From: an uncultured Ruminococcus sp.
GTDB lineage: Bacteria; Bacillota; Clostridia; Oscillospirales; Acutalibacteraceae
Assembly (NCBI GenBank): GCA_902768825.1
Contig: CACXMR010000009.1
Span: 41,702 to 105,701, forward strand
Length of the DNA stretch: 64,000 nucleotides
Reading direction: 5' to 3'
Below, piece after piece: positions 33,804-42,567 of this stretch (its first letter is position 1; each line of letters begins with the position of its first letter). Made by a program: the position numbers and the translations under genes. The notes beneath the pieces are model-generated. The model ran no database searches and was not told the origin of the DNA. It saw only the letters and a program-made list of their open reading frames with translations.

Positions 33804-36800
33804 ATGAGCAATCCCGAAGTACCCGGAAATAACGAAGCACTGGAAAAGCAGTATGATATAGGAATAGTCGGTCTGTGGTATGGCCTGAACTATGGGTCTG
33901 TTTTGACCTATTACGCATTGTATGACGTGGTTAAAAAAATGGGCTACAGTGCGGTAATGGTAAACAAGCCTGAGGTGCTTTGGCGTCAGAAATATGCCGA
34001 TAAGGATACCATAGCCAACAGGTTTATATATAAGTATTGTGAGAACAATGTCACAAAGTGCTATCACAGCTCAATTGACTATAAGGTTCTTAACAAAAGC
34101 ATCAATACCTTTATAGTCGGCTCGGACGTAGTATGGCATTACTATATCTGCGGCCGGGATGCCGGACAGTTCTTCTTCCTTGACTTTGCAAACGACGACA
34201 AGAAAAAGATCGCTATGGCAAGCTCCTTTGGCGAAGGATATGAAGCTCCTGAGGGAGACCGGATGTGGTCTGAGCACTTCATGAAGAAATTCGATTATAT
34301 CGGTGTGAGAGAGGATGAGGCTGTAAAGATCTGCCGTGATTCCTTCCATTGTGATGCGGACAAGATCATGGATCCTGTGTTCCTGTGCGACAGGCAGGTC
34401 TATCACGACCTTGCGGCTAACTCTTCTGTGGATGAAAAGGAAAGATATATTTCCAGTTATTTTCTCGGCCCCGGCGAGGAAAAGGCCAGACTCTTCCTCA
34501 AGATCGCAGAAATACTTGACTGTAAATATTACTGTCTGCCAAACCCCAACAATCCGGATAACTTTACTATAAAGACAGGGCTTCCCGCTGTAAAGGATCT
34601 CTCTGTAGAGGATTGGCTCAGATATTTTGAGCACACCCAGTGCTATGTGGGAGACTCCTTCCACGGACTGTGCTTCTCTATCATATTTGGACGTCCCTTT
34701 GTGTGCATAGTCAATCAGGGACAAAGCCTTGCCCGCTTTAAGACACTGCTTGCTACAGTCGGGCTTGAAAACCGACTGATTAACATTGATAAGGAGGATA
34801 TTTCCCCGGATGTCATCGAAAAACGCATCAGGGATATCCTTGCCCAGAAGATCGACTATGAAAAGGTGTGGAAGATCATTGACGAGAAGTCAAAGGTCTC
34901 ATACGATTGGCTGAAAAACGCCATAGAATCCGAAAAGAGGGCCAAGCCCATTGAAAATGAGTATCCCAGAGTGAGAACGAACAAGATGCAGGACGGTGAT
35001 CCCGAAACAGTTGCGGGTTTGCCGGAGGATGTGTGCACCGGATGCTCTGCCTGCATGAATATATGCCCCGAAAATGCCATTAGCATGAAGGAAAACCGGG
35101 ACGGCTTCATCATGCCCTTTGTGGACAGTGAAAGATGCAAAAAATGCGGCAAGTGCATAGATATTTGCCCTGCTCTAAATACTGCGGTGAGAAACGTCCC
35201 GACTCCTGAGATATATTCAGCTATGGCTCAGAACGATGTTCGCCGTCAAAGCTCAGCAGGAGGAATGTTCAGCGTGCTTGCCGAGGGCTTCATTGAAAAG
35301 GGCGGCTATGTATGCGGTGCGGTTCTTGACAGCGGCGACATGGAAATCCGCCACAAAATCGCCGACAACACCAATGATATCATCCCCATGCGAAAAGCCA
35401 AGTATGCACAGAGCAATATCGGGATGCTCTATCGTGACATTAAAAAACTGCTGGATGACGAAAAGAATGTAATGTTTACAGGCACTCCCTGTCAGGTCGC
35501 AGGTCTATACGCTTTCCTTGAAAAGGACTATGACAACCTGTACACTGTGGATGTTGTCTGCAACGGCGTACCCTCTCAGAAGCTGCTGAAAACCTACGTA
35601 GAAGAAATCTCTCTCCTGCCCTCTGTTTCCACTGATGACGAGCCGCCAAAGCCTGTCCATGTTTTCTTCCGCAACAAAAAGCGCCCGGGCATTGCGAGCA
35701 ATCACTCTATCCGCATTCAGTTTGACAACGGCAGGGAATATGAAGGCACTCTCAGGGACGATGATCCCTTTGAACACGCTTATCACGACAGGCTTGCTCT
35801 CAGAAAGTCCTGCTCAGACTGTGCGTTCTGTGAGTTCCCACGTCAGGGCGATCTGTCCATAGGCGATTTCTGGGACATTAGCGAGATAGAGCCGGGAATG
35901 TCCGACAGACTGGGCACATCTTTAGTATTCGTGAACAACCCCAAGGGCAGACAGCTTTATGATTCCATAAGGCACCGCCTTTTCAAGCGCAAGCTGATGA
36001 AGATAAAGACCGACGATATCAAAAAGAACCGCCTCAGCGCCTTAAATCCCGCAAATCCGATGCGTGAGAGGTTTATGAACCTGCTGCGCAGCCACAGCCT
36101 TGCGGATAGCGTGAGGATGGTCACCAAAAGTCAATACGATGTGGGTCTTGCAGTCAATTTCTATGCCACTAATTTCGGCGGCGCCATGACTCATTATGCG
36201 CTCTACCATGTGCTTGAGGATCTGGGTTACTCCACTCTTATGATCGAGCGTCCCCAGACCGCAAAAAACATCGACAAGGTAACCGACGCCTACGGCAAGA
36301 TACACCTTGCACCTCTGTATCCCTCCTATTCGGTTTCAAAGACCTACAGCAACAAGGACGAGATGAGGCGACACCTCAACAACAAATGCGATATGTTTGT
36401 TGTCGGCTCCGACAAGCTGTTTAACTATAATCTTTACACCGCTCTCGAAAAATACACCTCCCTTGACTGGGTCAGCGATTCAAAGAAGAAGATCGCCTAT
36501 TCCGCCTCCTTTGGACGCACCTACGGCAATCCCCAGGTGCACAGTGAGCTTGCTTTCTTCCTGAGACGCTTTGATTACTTCTCCTGCCGTGAGGACAGCG
36601 GCGTCAGGACCGCAAAGGAAATCTACGGCGTTGAAAATGCCGACTGGGTGCTTGACCCTGTTTTCCTCTGCGACATGAAGCATTATCAGACTCTCATCAA
36701 CCGCTGCAAGCGCAAGACTCCGGAAAAGCTCATCAGCGCCTATATTCTTGATCCCTCAGAAGAAAAGGCTTATTTTGTACGCTACTTCATGGACAAATAT

Positions 36801-37766
36801 GAAGCAGAGTCGGAGGTATTTTCTGAATATCAGAGACAAAAGCCCTACTATGCACCCCTTGGCGACCTGTACAAGACTCCGCTTTGCACCGAGGAAAGAC
36901 TGCAGAGCATTGCAAACTGTGATTTCTTCGTGACGGATTCCTTCCACGGTATGTGCTTTGCAATCCTGATGAAAAAACCCTTTGTTGCTATCGTCAACGA
37001 AACACGCGGCGCTTCGAGGTTCTTTTCTCTTGCCAAGATGCTCGGTATTGAGGACAGGCTGATAACCGACCTCTCAGATTTTGATATGACACGCTTTGAT
37101 GAGCCAATTGACTATGATAAGGTCTATACACTCCTCAACACTGAGCGTGAACGCTGTCTCAGGTGGCTCAAGGATGCCCTTGCTGCACCCAAGTTGGCTG
37201 CCATGACAGAATATGACATCATGCGTGATCTTATTGATGAGCAGAAAAAGGAGATAAACAGTCTCAGAGAACTCATCATAAGCATGAACTCAACCATGAC
37301 GCCAAAGCTCTCTGCAAAAACCGACATCAAGGACTATATCCCCTCTCTCAAGGACAACAGGACCGGAAATATCATTGTCATCTCAGTGAAGGACACTCCC
37401 GGACTTGCAATGAATTCCTCTATCGTTGCAGACCTCAACCTGCTGGGGCTGAAAACTAATCTTGAAGGTCAGCATGGACACAGCTATGTTGCGGTCATCA
37501 ACAACGGCAGCGTGGTATATGAACAGCTTGGCCAGAATGAGGAGCCGATAGTCTTTGACACTGATATAGGACCAAACAGACTGCACATTACAAGCCGTGT
37601 CTATAAAAACGGAAATGAAGCAGTGATAGATATCAACGGCAAAAACTATTCGGTCAACGAACGGGGTCTTAATATCGTTGTTTATAATAAGCTGACAAAG
37701 TCATTGGTTGACTCAGTAAGCTTTGACACCCACACAAACAGCTTTTCCTGCAAACGTAATAAGTGA
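33804..37766 (+). CDS. Giant fusion: pyruvyl transferase - Fe-S/F420-type oxidoreductase - pyruvyl transferase - ILEI-like domain
   Basis: One uninterrupted frame of 1320 residues; the ATG at 33804 follows AAAGGAG. Domain 1 (about 16-390) is a polysaccharide pyruvyl transferase (YDIGIVGLWYGLNYGS, VGSDVVWHY, GDSFHGLCFSIIFGRP). Domain 2 (about 405-460) has two 4Fe-4S motifs, CTGCSACMNICP and CKKCGKCIDICP. Domain 3 (about 480-760) is an FrhB/FdhB-type beta subunit (SSAGGMFSVLAEGF, FTGTPCQVAGLYAFL, CSDCAFCEFPRQGDLSIGDF). Domain 4 (about 775-1165) is a second pyruvyl transferase (DSFHGMCFAILMKKP). After a short coiled coil, residues about 1195-1320 look like an ILEI domain (RTGNIIVISVKDTP, INGKNYSVNERGLNIVVYN). 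It presumably adds pyruvyl ketals, with reductive or oxidative chemistry, to the neighbouring glycan. Such domains are normally encoded separately. Confidence 0.85.
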   Translation: MSNPEVPGNNEALEKQYDIGIVGLWYGLNYGSVLTYYALYDVVKKMGYSAVMVNKPEVLWRQKYADKDTIANRFIYKYCENNVTKCYHSSIDYKVLNKSINTFIVGSDVVWHYYICGRDAGQFFFLDFANDDKKKIAMASSFGEGYEAPEGDRMWSEHFMKKFDYIGVREDEAVKICRDSFHCDADKIMDPVFLCDRQVYHDLAANSSVDEKERYISSYFLGPGEEKARLFLKIAEILDCKYYCLPNPNNPDNFTIKTGLPAVKDLSVEDWLRYFEHTQCYVGDSFHGLCFSIIFGRPFVCIVNQGQSLARFKTLLATVGLENRLINIDKEDISPDVIEKRIRDILAQKIDYEKVWKIIDEKSKVSYDWLKNAIESEKRAKPIENEYPRVRTNKMQDGDPETVAGLPEDVCTGCSACMNICPENAISMKENRDGFIMPFVDSERCKKCGKCIDICPALNTAVRNVPTPEIYSAMAQNDVRRQSSAGGMFSVLAEGFIEKGGYVCGAVLDSGDMEIRHKIADNTNDIIPMRKAKYAQSNIGMLYRDIKKLLDDEKNVMFTGTPCQVAGLYAFLEKDYDNLYTVDVVCNGVPSQKLLKTYVEEISLLPSVSTDDEPPKPVHVFFRNKKRPGIASNHSIRIQFDNGREYEGTLRDDDPFEHAYHDRLALRKSCSDCAFCEFPRQGDLSIGDFWDISEIEPGMSDRLGTSLVFVNNPKGRQLYDSIRHRLFKRKLMKIKTDDIKKNRLSALNPANPMRERFMNLLRSHSLADSVRMVTKSQYDVGLAVNFYATNFGGAMTHYALYHVLEDLGYSTLMIERPQTAKNIDKVTDAYGKIHLAPLYPSYSVSKTYSNKDEMRRHLNNKCDMFVVGSDKLFNYNLYTALEKYTSLDWVSDSKKKIAYSASFGRTYGNPQVHSELAFFLRRFDYFSCREDSGVRTAKEIYGVENADWVLDPVFLCDMKHYQTLINRCKRKTPEKLISAYILDPSEEKAYFVRYFMDKYEAESEVFSEYQRQKPYYAPLGDLYKTPLCTEERLQSIANCDFFVTDSFHGMCFAILMKKPFVAIVNETRGASRFFSLAKMLGIEDRLITDLSDFDMTRFDEPIDYDKVYTLLNTERERCLRWLKDALAAPKLAAMTEYDIMRDLIDEQKKEINSLRELIISMNSTMTPKLSAKTDIKDYIPSLKDNRTGNIIVISVKDTPGLAMNSSIVADLNLLGLKTNLEGQHGHSYVAVINNGSVVYEQLGQNEEPIVFDTDIGPNRLHITSRVYKNGNEAVIDINGKNYSVNERGLNIVVYNKLTKSLVDSVSFDTHTNSFSCKRNK

Positions 37767-37789
37767 GACGGAAAGCTGCAGACTGCCAC

Positions 37790-37818
37790 TTGAAAAATCC
37801 GAAAATGTGTGATATAAT
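37790..37818 (+). promoter_or_regulatory. Promoter of T-box-pheS-pheT
   Basis: TTGAAA (37790-37795), 17 bases, TATAAT (37813-37818), starting a leader of about 285 bases that contains the T-box. Confidence 0.8.
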
Positions 37819-37829
37819 GATGCTCGTAT

Positions 37830-38078
37830 CGTAGTCAAACGCCCTGACGAAGAGAGTAGTTACAGGATCGCCTACAGAGAGCGCCCCAAGGCTGAGAGGG
37901 GTGCGGAAGAAATGTAATGAAGTTCACTTCTGAGCGGTGCGGCTGAAATGACAGGTGTCAGTGTAGGCCGTGACGGTTGGTGTCGTTATTCACTGGTGAG
38001 AGTCCGCTCAGGCGGAAATCAGGGTGGTACCACGGAAATAATTCGTCCCTGCGTGTTTTGCGCAGGGGCTTTTATTTT
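37830..38078 (+). promoter_or_regulatory. T-box riboswitch (phenylalanine) controlling pheST
   Basis: Contains the T-box core AGGGTGGTACCACGG (38021-38035) followed by AAATAATTCGTCCCTG, the antiterminator. The competing terminator CCCTGCG/CGCAGGG (38047-38053 with 38061-38067) ends in CTTTTATTTTT. Upstream lies a long stem I with the AGAGAG-type bulge. The triplet TTC followed by A at about 37923-37925 is the likely specifier and matches tRNA-Phe. Uncharged tRNA-Phe would allow read-through into pheS. Confidence 0.92.
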
Positions 38079-38108
38079 TCCGAAGAATTATTAATATCGG
38101 AGGTTACT

Positions 38109-39161
38109 ATGGACGAAAGAATTTTAAAGCTAAAGGAAGAATTGGAAAGCAAGGTCTCGGAAGCCGCTGACCTTATGGGTCTTGACGCCATAAGAGTAGG
38201 CTATCTGGGCAAGAAGGGCAGCATTACAAGCCTTGTAAAGGGAATGAAGGATCTTGCTGCAGAGCAGAGAAAGACCTTCGGCGCCGAGGTGAACAAGCTC
38301 AAGGAATATGCCGCTCAGAGGATCGAGGAAAGAACCGAGGAGCTGAAGAAAAAGCAGATAGAGCTTGAAATCAAGGCAATGCCTAAGTTTGATATCACAA
38401 CACCATCGGCCTGCAGCTGCGGCTCATATCATCCTATCACCCTTGTGCAGAGGCAGTGCGAAAGAATATTCAAGTCAATGGGCTTCACTGTTGAGGATTA
38501 TTCAGAGGTGGTCACTGACTATGAGTGCTTTGAATCCCTGAATATCCCAAAACACCACCCCGCAAGGGATATGCAGGACACCTACTACCTGACAAACGGC
38601 CAGCTCCTCAAATCTCAGACCTCAGCCGCTCAGAATGCTATCCTCAGAAAGTACGGCCCCGCCCTTATTGAGAACGGCACACCCATAAGAGCCATCTTCC
38701 CCGGCCGCTGCTTCCGTAACGAAGCCACCGACGCCTGCCATGAAAACACCTTCTTCCAGATGGAGGGCGTTATGGTTGACAAGGATATTTCCATCTCCAA
38801 TCTGATATACTTCATGAAGACCATGCTCTCAGAGGTATTCCGCAAGGATATCAGGGTAAGGCTCCGTCCGGGCTTCTTCCCCTTTGTGGAGCCGGGCTTC
38901 GAGCTTGATATCAGCTGTCTCATCTGCGGCGGCACAGGCTGCCCCTCATGCAAGCACAGCGGCTGGCTGGAGCTTTGCCCCTGCGGTATGATACATCCCA
39001 ATGTACTGCGTGAGGGCGGGATCGACCCCGATAAGTACACAGGCTTCGCCTTTGGTCTGGGTCTTACAAGACTTGCCATGATGAAGTATGGCATCAAGGA
39101 CATAAGAGATCTCAACAGCGGCAGCCTGAAGGCGCTTTCGCAGTTCACTGACGATGAATAA
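38109..39161 (+). CDS. pheS: Phenylalanyl-tRNA synthetase alpha subunit
   Basis: Catalytic subunit of the alpha2-beta2 enzyme that charges tRNA-Phe. The ATG at 38109 follows GGAGGTTACT; 350 residues. The N-terminal coiled coil (about 1-85) is followed by the class II core. Motif 2 is FRNEATDACHENTFFQMEG and motif 3 is FAFGLGLTRLAMMKYG. The FEPGFE-type stretch reads FVEPGFELD. A CxxC-rich insertion (CLICGGTGCPSCKHSGW, near 268-284) looks like a zinc knuckle or remnant, a less common feature. Controlled by the T-box upstream; pheT starts 15 bases after it. Confidence 0.96.
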   Translation: MDERILKLKEELESKVSEAADLMGLDAIRVGYLGKKGSITSLVKGMKDLAAEQRKTFGAEVNKLKEYAAQRIEERTEELKKKQIELEIKAMPKFDITTPSACSCGSYHPITLVQRQCERIFKSMGFTVEDYSEVVTDYECFESLNIPKHHPARDMQDTYYLTNGQLLKSQTSAAQNAILRKYGPALIENGTPIRAIFPGRCFRNEATDACHENTFFQMEGVMVDKDISISNLIYFMKTMLSEVFRKDIRVRLRPGFFPFVEPGFELDISCLICGGTGCPSCKHSGWLELCPCGMIHPNVLREGGIDPDKYTGFAFGLGLTRLAMMKYGIKDIRDLNSGSLKALSQFTDDE

Positions 39162-39176
39162 GGGAGGAAAAAATAC

Positions 39177-41549
39177 ATGTTTTTATCAATGAACTGGATC
39201 GAGGATTTTGTTGACCTCAGCGGGCTTGATAAGCTTGACCTGATCCATAGATTTTCACTTTCCACTGCAGAGGTGGAAAACGAGATTTTTTTCAAGGGTA
39301 AGGATCTCAGCGCAGTAGTTGTCGCTGAAATAAAATCAGTAGAGGAGCATCCCAAGTCAAAGAAGCTCCACCTGCTGAAGGTCGATGCCGGCGACGGTCA
39401 GCTCACCGACGTTGTTTGCGGCGCACCTAACGTAAGGGTCGGCATGAAAACCGCCTTTGCAAAGCTTGGGGCAAAAATCGGAGAGATAACCATTGCTCCG
39501 AGAGACCTTGCGGGATTCACTTCCTTTGGTATGTGCTGCAGTGAGGCCGAGCTGGGCATCAGCGATGACCACTCCGGCATTATGGAAATAACAGACGAGG
39601 TGGCAACTGGCACAGATCTGAAGTCCGTTTATGACATTGATGATATAATCTTTGAGGTTGATAACAAGAGTCTCACCAACCGTCCCGACCTCTGGGGACA
39701 CTACGGCATAGCAAGGGAGTTTGCCGCCCTTGCAGGAAGAGAGCTCAAGGCTCCGGAGCTTGCTGATCTTACAGTATACGATGATCTCCCGGCGGTAGAC
39801 ATGAAGATCGAGGACACGCTCTGCAAGCGCTACAGCACAATGAAGGTGGAGAATATCAGCAGGAGCGTCAGCCCTGTAAATATCCGCATAAGACTGTTCT
39901 ACTGCGGGATGAGGGCCATCAACTATCTGACAGACCTTACAAACTATCTTATGCTGGAAATGGGTCAGCCCATGCACGCCTTTGATGCAAGAAAGGTAGA
40001 AAAGATCAGGATAAAGCGCTTTGACAAGCCCTTTGTGTTCAAGACCCTTGACGGCGTTGAGAGAAACATTGACGAAAATACCCTGATGATATGCAATGAC
40101 AACACACCTGTCGCAATTGCCGGTATCATGGGAGGTCTTGATTCGGAGATCGTAGAGGATACGACCACCCTGACCCTTGAATCCGCTAACTTTGACGCTG
40201 CCTCTGTGAGAAAGTCCACTGTCAGGCTCAACCATAGAACTGACGCTTCCATGCGCTATGAGAAGAGTCTTGACCCGGAGATGACGGTGCCTGCAATAGC
40301 AAGATTCCTCTTCCTGCTGAGGAAGTATGACGGAGATGTGCGTGTCGTTTCAAGGCTTACAGATGAGTATGCAGTGAAGTTCCCGCCTGTAACCCTGACC
40401 TTTGACCAGAAATTTGTTGACAGATATACCGGAATCAGCATTGACGGAGATACTATTGTCAAGACCCTCACAAGCCTTGGCTTCTGCGTGGAGCACAGCG
40501 GTGACGAGTTTAGTGTAAAGGTGCCCTCCTGGAGAATAACCAAGGACGTAACCATGAATGCTGATATCATAGAAGAGATAACAAGAATCTATGGCTATGA
40601 CAACTTTGAGATAAACACCACACGCTCTCCCCTCTACCCTGTCAGAATGTCTAAGGTAAAGAGCGATGAGGAAAGGATCAAGGACCTTCTTGTCAAGAAG
40701 TTTGCTCTGCATGAGCTTCACTCATATGTATGGGCATACAGTGATGAGCTGAAGGCTCTGGGTATTCCTGTAGAGGATAACGTAAAGCTTGCAAACGCCA
40801 CCAACCCGAATATCCAGACCCTGAGAAATTCCATCATTCCCACTCAGCTTTGCCAGGTAAAGCTCAACACAGCCTACTCACCGGAATTTGGAATCTTTGA
40901 GATCGGAAGAGTGGTAAAAGGTCTTGATGAAAACGGACTTTGCGATGAGCACAAAATGCTTGCTGTCACACTTTTCAGCAAAACAAGCAGTATTCGTGAT
41001 CTTTATTTCAGGCTCCGTGACATACTTGCTTCAATGGCAGCAAATATCAAGCACAGCACTCTTACCTTTGTGGAGACAGCTCCCGCACACAGCTATGAGC
41101 ATCCCGTAAATCTCAACAAAATACTGCTGGACGGCACCGAGCTTGGTGTCATGGGCATAGTTCATCCCACCATTGGCAAGAACATAGACAAAAAGGCAAA
41201 CATCGTGTTTGCTGAAATTGATGTAGAGAGCTTCGCCGGCTGCCGTGATAAGGGAATCCATTATGACGAGCCGTCAAAGTATCCCACCATGGAATATGAT
41301 CTGAGCATGGATATCCCTGAGGGCGTGCTTTATTCAGACCTCAAGGAATGTTGGGAAAAGGAAGGCGGAGAGCTGCTCAAAAGCGCATCCATCGTTGACA
41401 CCTATGACACTGACGATATCCACAGGATTACTGTAAGGCTGGTATTCTCATCACCGGAGAGGACCCTTTCAACTACAGAGGTGCAGGCTATCGTTGACAA
41501 GGTAATGGACAACCTCGCAAAGAAAAACGTTACCATCAAGCAGCAGTAA
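39177..41549 (+). CDS. pheT: Phenylalanyl-tRNA synthetase beta subunit
   Basis: Beta subunit, 790 residues, with the full domain series. These are an EMAP/OB tRNA-binding domain (about 40-150, VVVAEIKSVEEHPKSKKLHL), the B3/B4 editing domain (about 205-385), B5 (about 405-475), the degenerate class II core and a C-terminal anticodon-binding ferredoxin-like domain (about 695-790, YPTMEYDLSMDIPEGV). Length and order are normal. A hairpin GGGGGAC/GTCCCC follows the stop but lacks a T run. Confidence 0.95.
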   Translation: MFLSMNWIEDFVDLSGLDKLDLIHRFSLSTAEVENEIFFKGKDLSAVVVAEIKSVEEHPKSKKLHLLKVDAGDGQLTDVVCGAPNVRVGMKTAFAKLGAKIGEITIAPRDLAGFTSFGMCCSEAELGISDDHSGIMEITDEVATGTDLKSVYDIDDIIFEVDNKSLTNRPDLWGHYGIAREFAALAGRELKAPELADLTVYDDLPAVDMKIEDTLCKRYSTMKVENISRSVSPVNIRIRLFYCGMRAINYLTDLTNYLMLEMGQPMHAFDARKVEKIRIKRFDKPFVFKTLDGVERNIDENTLMICNDNTPVAIAGIMGGLDSEIVEDTTTLTLESANFDAASVRKSTVRLNHRTDASMRYEKSLDPEMTVPAIARFLFLLRKYDGDVRVVSRLTDEYAVKFPPVTLTFDQKFVDRYTGISIDGDTIVKTLTSLGFCVEHSGDEFSVKVPSWRITKDVTMNADIIEEITRIYGYDNFEINTTRSPLYPVRMSKVKSDEERIKDLLVKKFALHELHSYVWAYSDELKALGIPVEDNVKLANATNPNIQTLRNSIIPTQLCQVKLNTAYSPEFGIFEIGRVVKGLDENGLCDEHKMLAVTLFSKTSSIRDLYFRLRDILASMAANIKHSTLTFVETAPAHSYEHPVNLNKILLDGTELGVMGIVHPTIGKNIDKKANIVFAEIDVESFAGCRDKGIHYDEPSKYPTMEYDLSMDIPEGVLYSDLKECWEKEGGELLKSASIVDTYDTDDIHRITVRLVFSSPERTLSTTEVQAIVDKVMDNLAKKNVTIKQQ

Positions 41550-41821
41550 CCTGCGGTCAGGGGGACTTTTACGAAAAGGTCCCCCAACACCCCCGAAAAC
41601 GCTGTTTGCGGGCGGAGAGCCTCCGCTCCCAATTCGCGGGGTTCGCTTCACTTCGTTCCGCTCTGTGTACGAACCAAAACTGTACCCTCGCAGATGATAC
41701 TATCTTCACACGGAAATTGTAATATTGCGCCTCAATGACATACAACGCGAAATTGGGAGCGCAGGCTCTGCGCCGGCAGCTTGCCGCTGAAAAGGCTTGA
41801 GCAAAACTATTACAACAAAAA
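41550..41821. other. Intergenic region with repeat fragments
   Basis: A 318-base gap between convergent pheT and the 97-residue protein gene. It holds a hairpin around 41560-41586, a GC-rich stretch (GGAGAGCCTCCGCTCCCAATTCGCG), a GGTTCG/CGAACC hairpin, and GGGAGCGCAGGCTCTGCGCC near 41755. The last is an inverted relative of the repeat at 14.7-15.4 kb. No gene is seen. Confidence 0.55.
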
Positions 41822-41860
41822 CTCCCGGCAGGAAATGATCCTGTCGGGAGCTTTTCTTTT
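41822..41860. terminator. Bidirectional terminator
   Basis: CTCCCGGCAGGA (41822-41833) pairs with TCCTGTCGGGAG (41839-41850) around five bases. T tracts on the plus strand (CTTTTCTTTT) and on the minus strand (TTTTTGTTG) let it serve pheT and the convergent gene. Confidence 0.85.
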
Positions 41861-41867
41861 GTTGGGA

Positions 41868-42161
41868 TCAGGCGCCGGCTTCCTTCAAAGCCTTCTGCAG
41901 CCAGACACTTGCAATATCTATCGCAAGAAACAGATTTGACTTTTCACTTGCCTTGACTATTGCCTTCCTTGGACTCAGGTTCGGGTCCGTGCTGATGAGC
42001 TGGATGGAAACCTTATCGGCAACCTCCAGATCGGCTGAGGGCTGCTTGGACTTTACCACCATCTTGATGACATAGCTGTCCTTCATGTCACCATAGTAGA
42101 GAGTATCTCCGCAGCGCACCAGCGGCTTGCCTTTGTACTGAAAAAATTTTGCTTCAGACAT
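41868..42161 (-). CDS. Conserved-looking 97-residue protein, function unknown
   Basis: Small soluble protein that I cannot assign. It starts MSEAKFFQYKGKPLVRCGDT after a clear GGAGGC site and has a beta-rich first half (DTLYYGDMKDSYVIKMVVKS, VSIQLISTDP). The C-terminus is helical (IDIASVWLQKALKEAG). No membrane segment, signal or cysteine pair. It lies 55 bases downstream of ireB on the same strand and ahead of a strong terminator, so the two probably form a transcript. Confidence 0.7.
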   Translation of the reverse strand: MSEAKFFQYKGKPLVRCGDTLYYGDMKDSYVIKMVVKSKQPSADLEVADKVSIQLISTDPNLSPRKAIVKASEKSNLFLAIDIASVWLQKALKEAGA

Positions 42162-42216
42162 GAGCTGCCTCCTTCTGTGATGCTATATTTATTGTTGGGA
42201 ATATTGATCGGAGCAA

Positions 42217-42462
42217 TTATGGTTTAAGGTAGCTCTTCAAAAGTACCTCAAGAAGATCATCCCTGTCGATCTTGCGTATCAGGGATCTCGCATTCTTATG
42301 TGTGGTGATATACGTCGGATCCTCTGACAATATATAACCTACGATCTGGTTGATTGGATTATAGCCCTTTTCTTCAAGTGCCTTATATACAGTTGTGAGA
42401 ATTGCTCTGATACTGTCGTCTCTGTTGTCCGTCAGAGAGAACACCATTGTCTTGTCATGCAT
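42217..42462 (-). CDS. ireB: IreB family regulatory phosphoprotein (UPF0297)
   Basis: An 81-residue protein with the nearly invariant family segments [40 protein letters not shown] and [11 protein letters not shown]. In Enterococcus IreB is phosphorylated on threonines by the PASTA kinase IreK and affects cephalosporin tolerance; the N-terminal Thr5 (MHDKTMVF) corresponds to that region. In many Firmicutes it sits beside ruvX and a DUF1292 gene; here the DUF1292 gene is 20 kb away. Confidence 0.93.
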   Translation of the reverse strand: MHDKTMVFSLTDNRDDSIRAILTTVYKALEEKGYNPINQIVGYILSEDPTYITTHKNARSLIRKIDRDDLLEVLLKSYLKP

Positions 42463-42567
42463 CTATACCACCTCCGTCCCTATATCATACCACACATTGC
42501 CGCAAAACACAATAGCTTTTTATCCGGAGCGCATTTTTCAGCAAAAACGCCCAAAACACCGGAGCAT

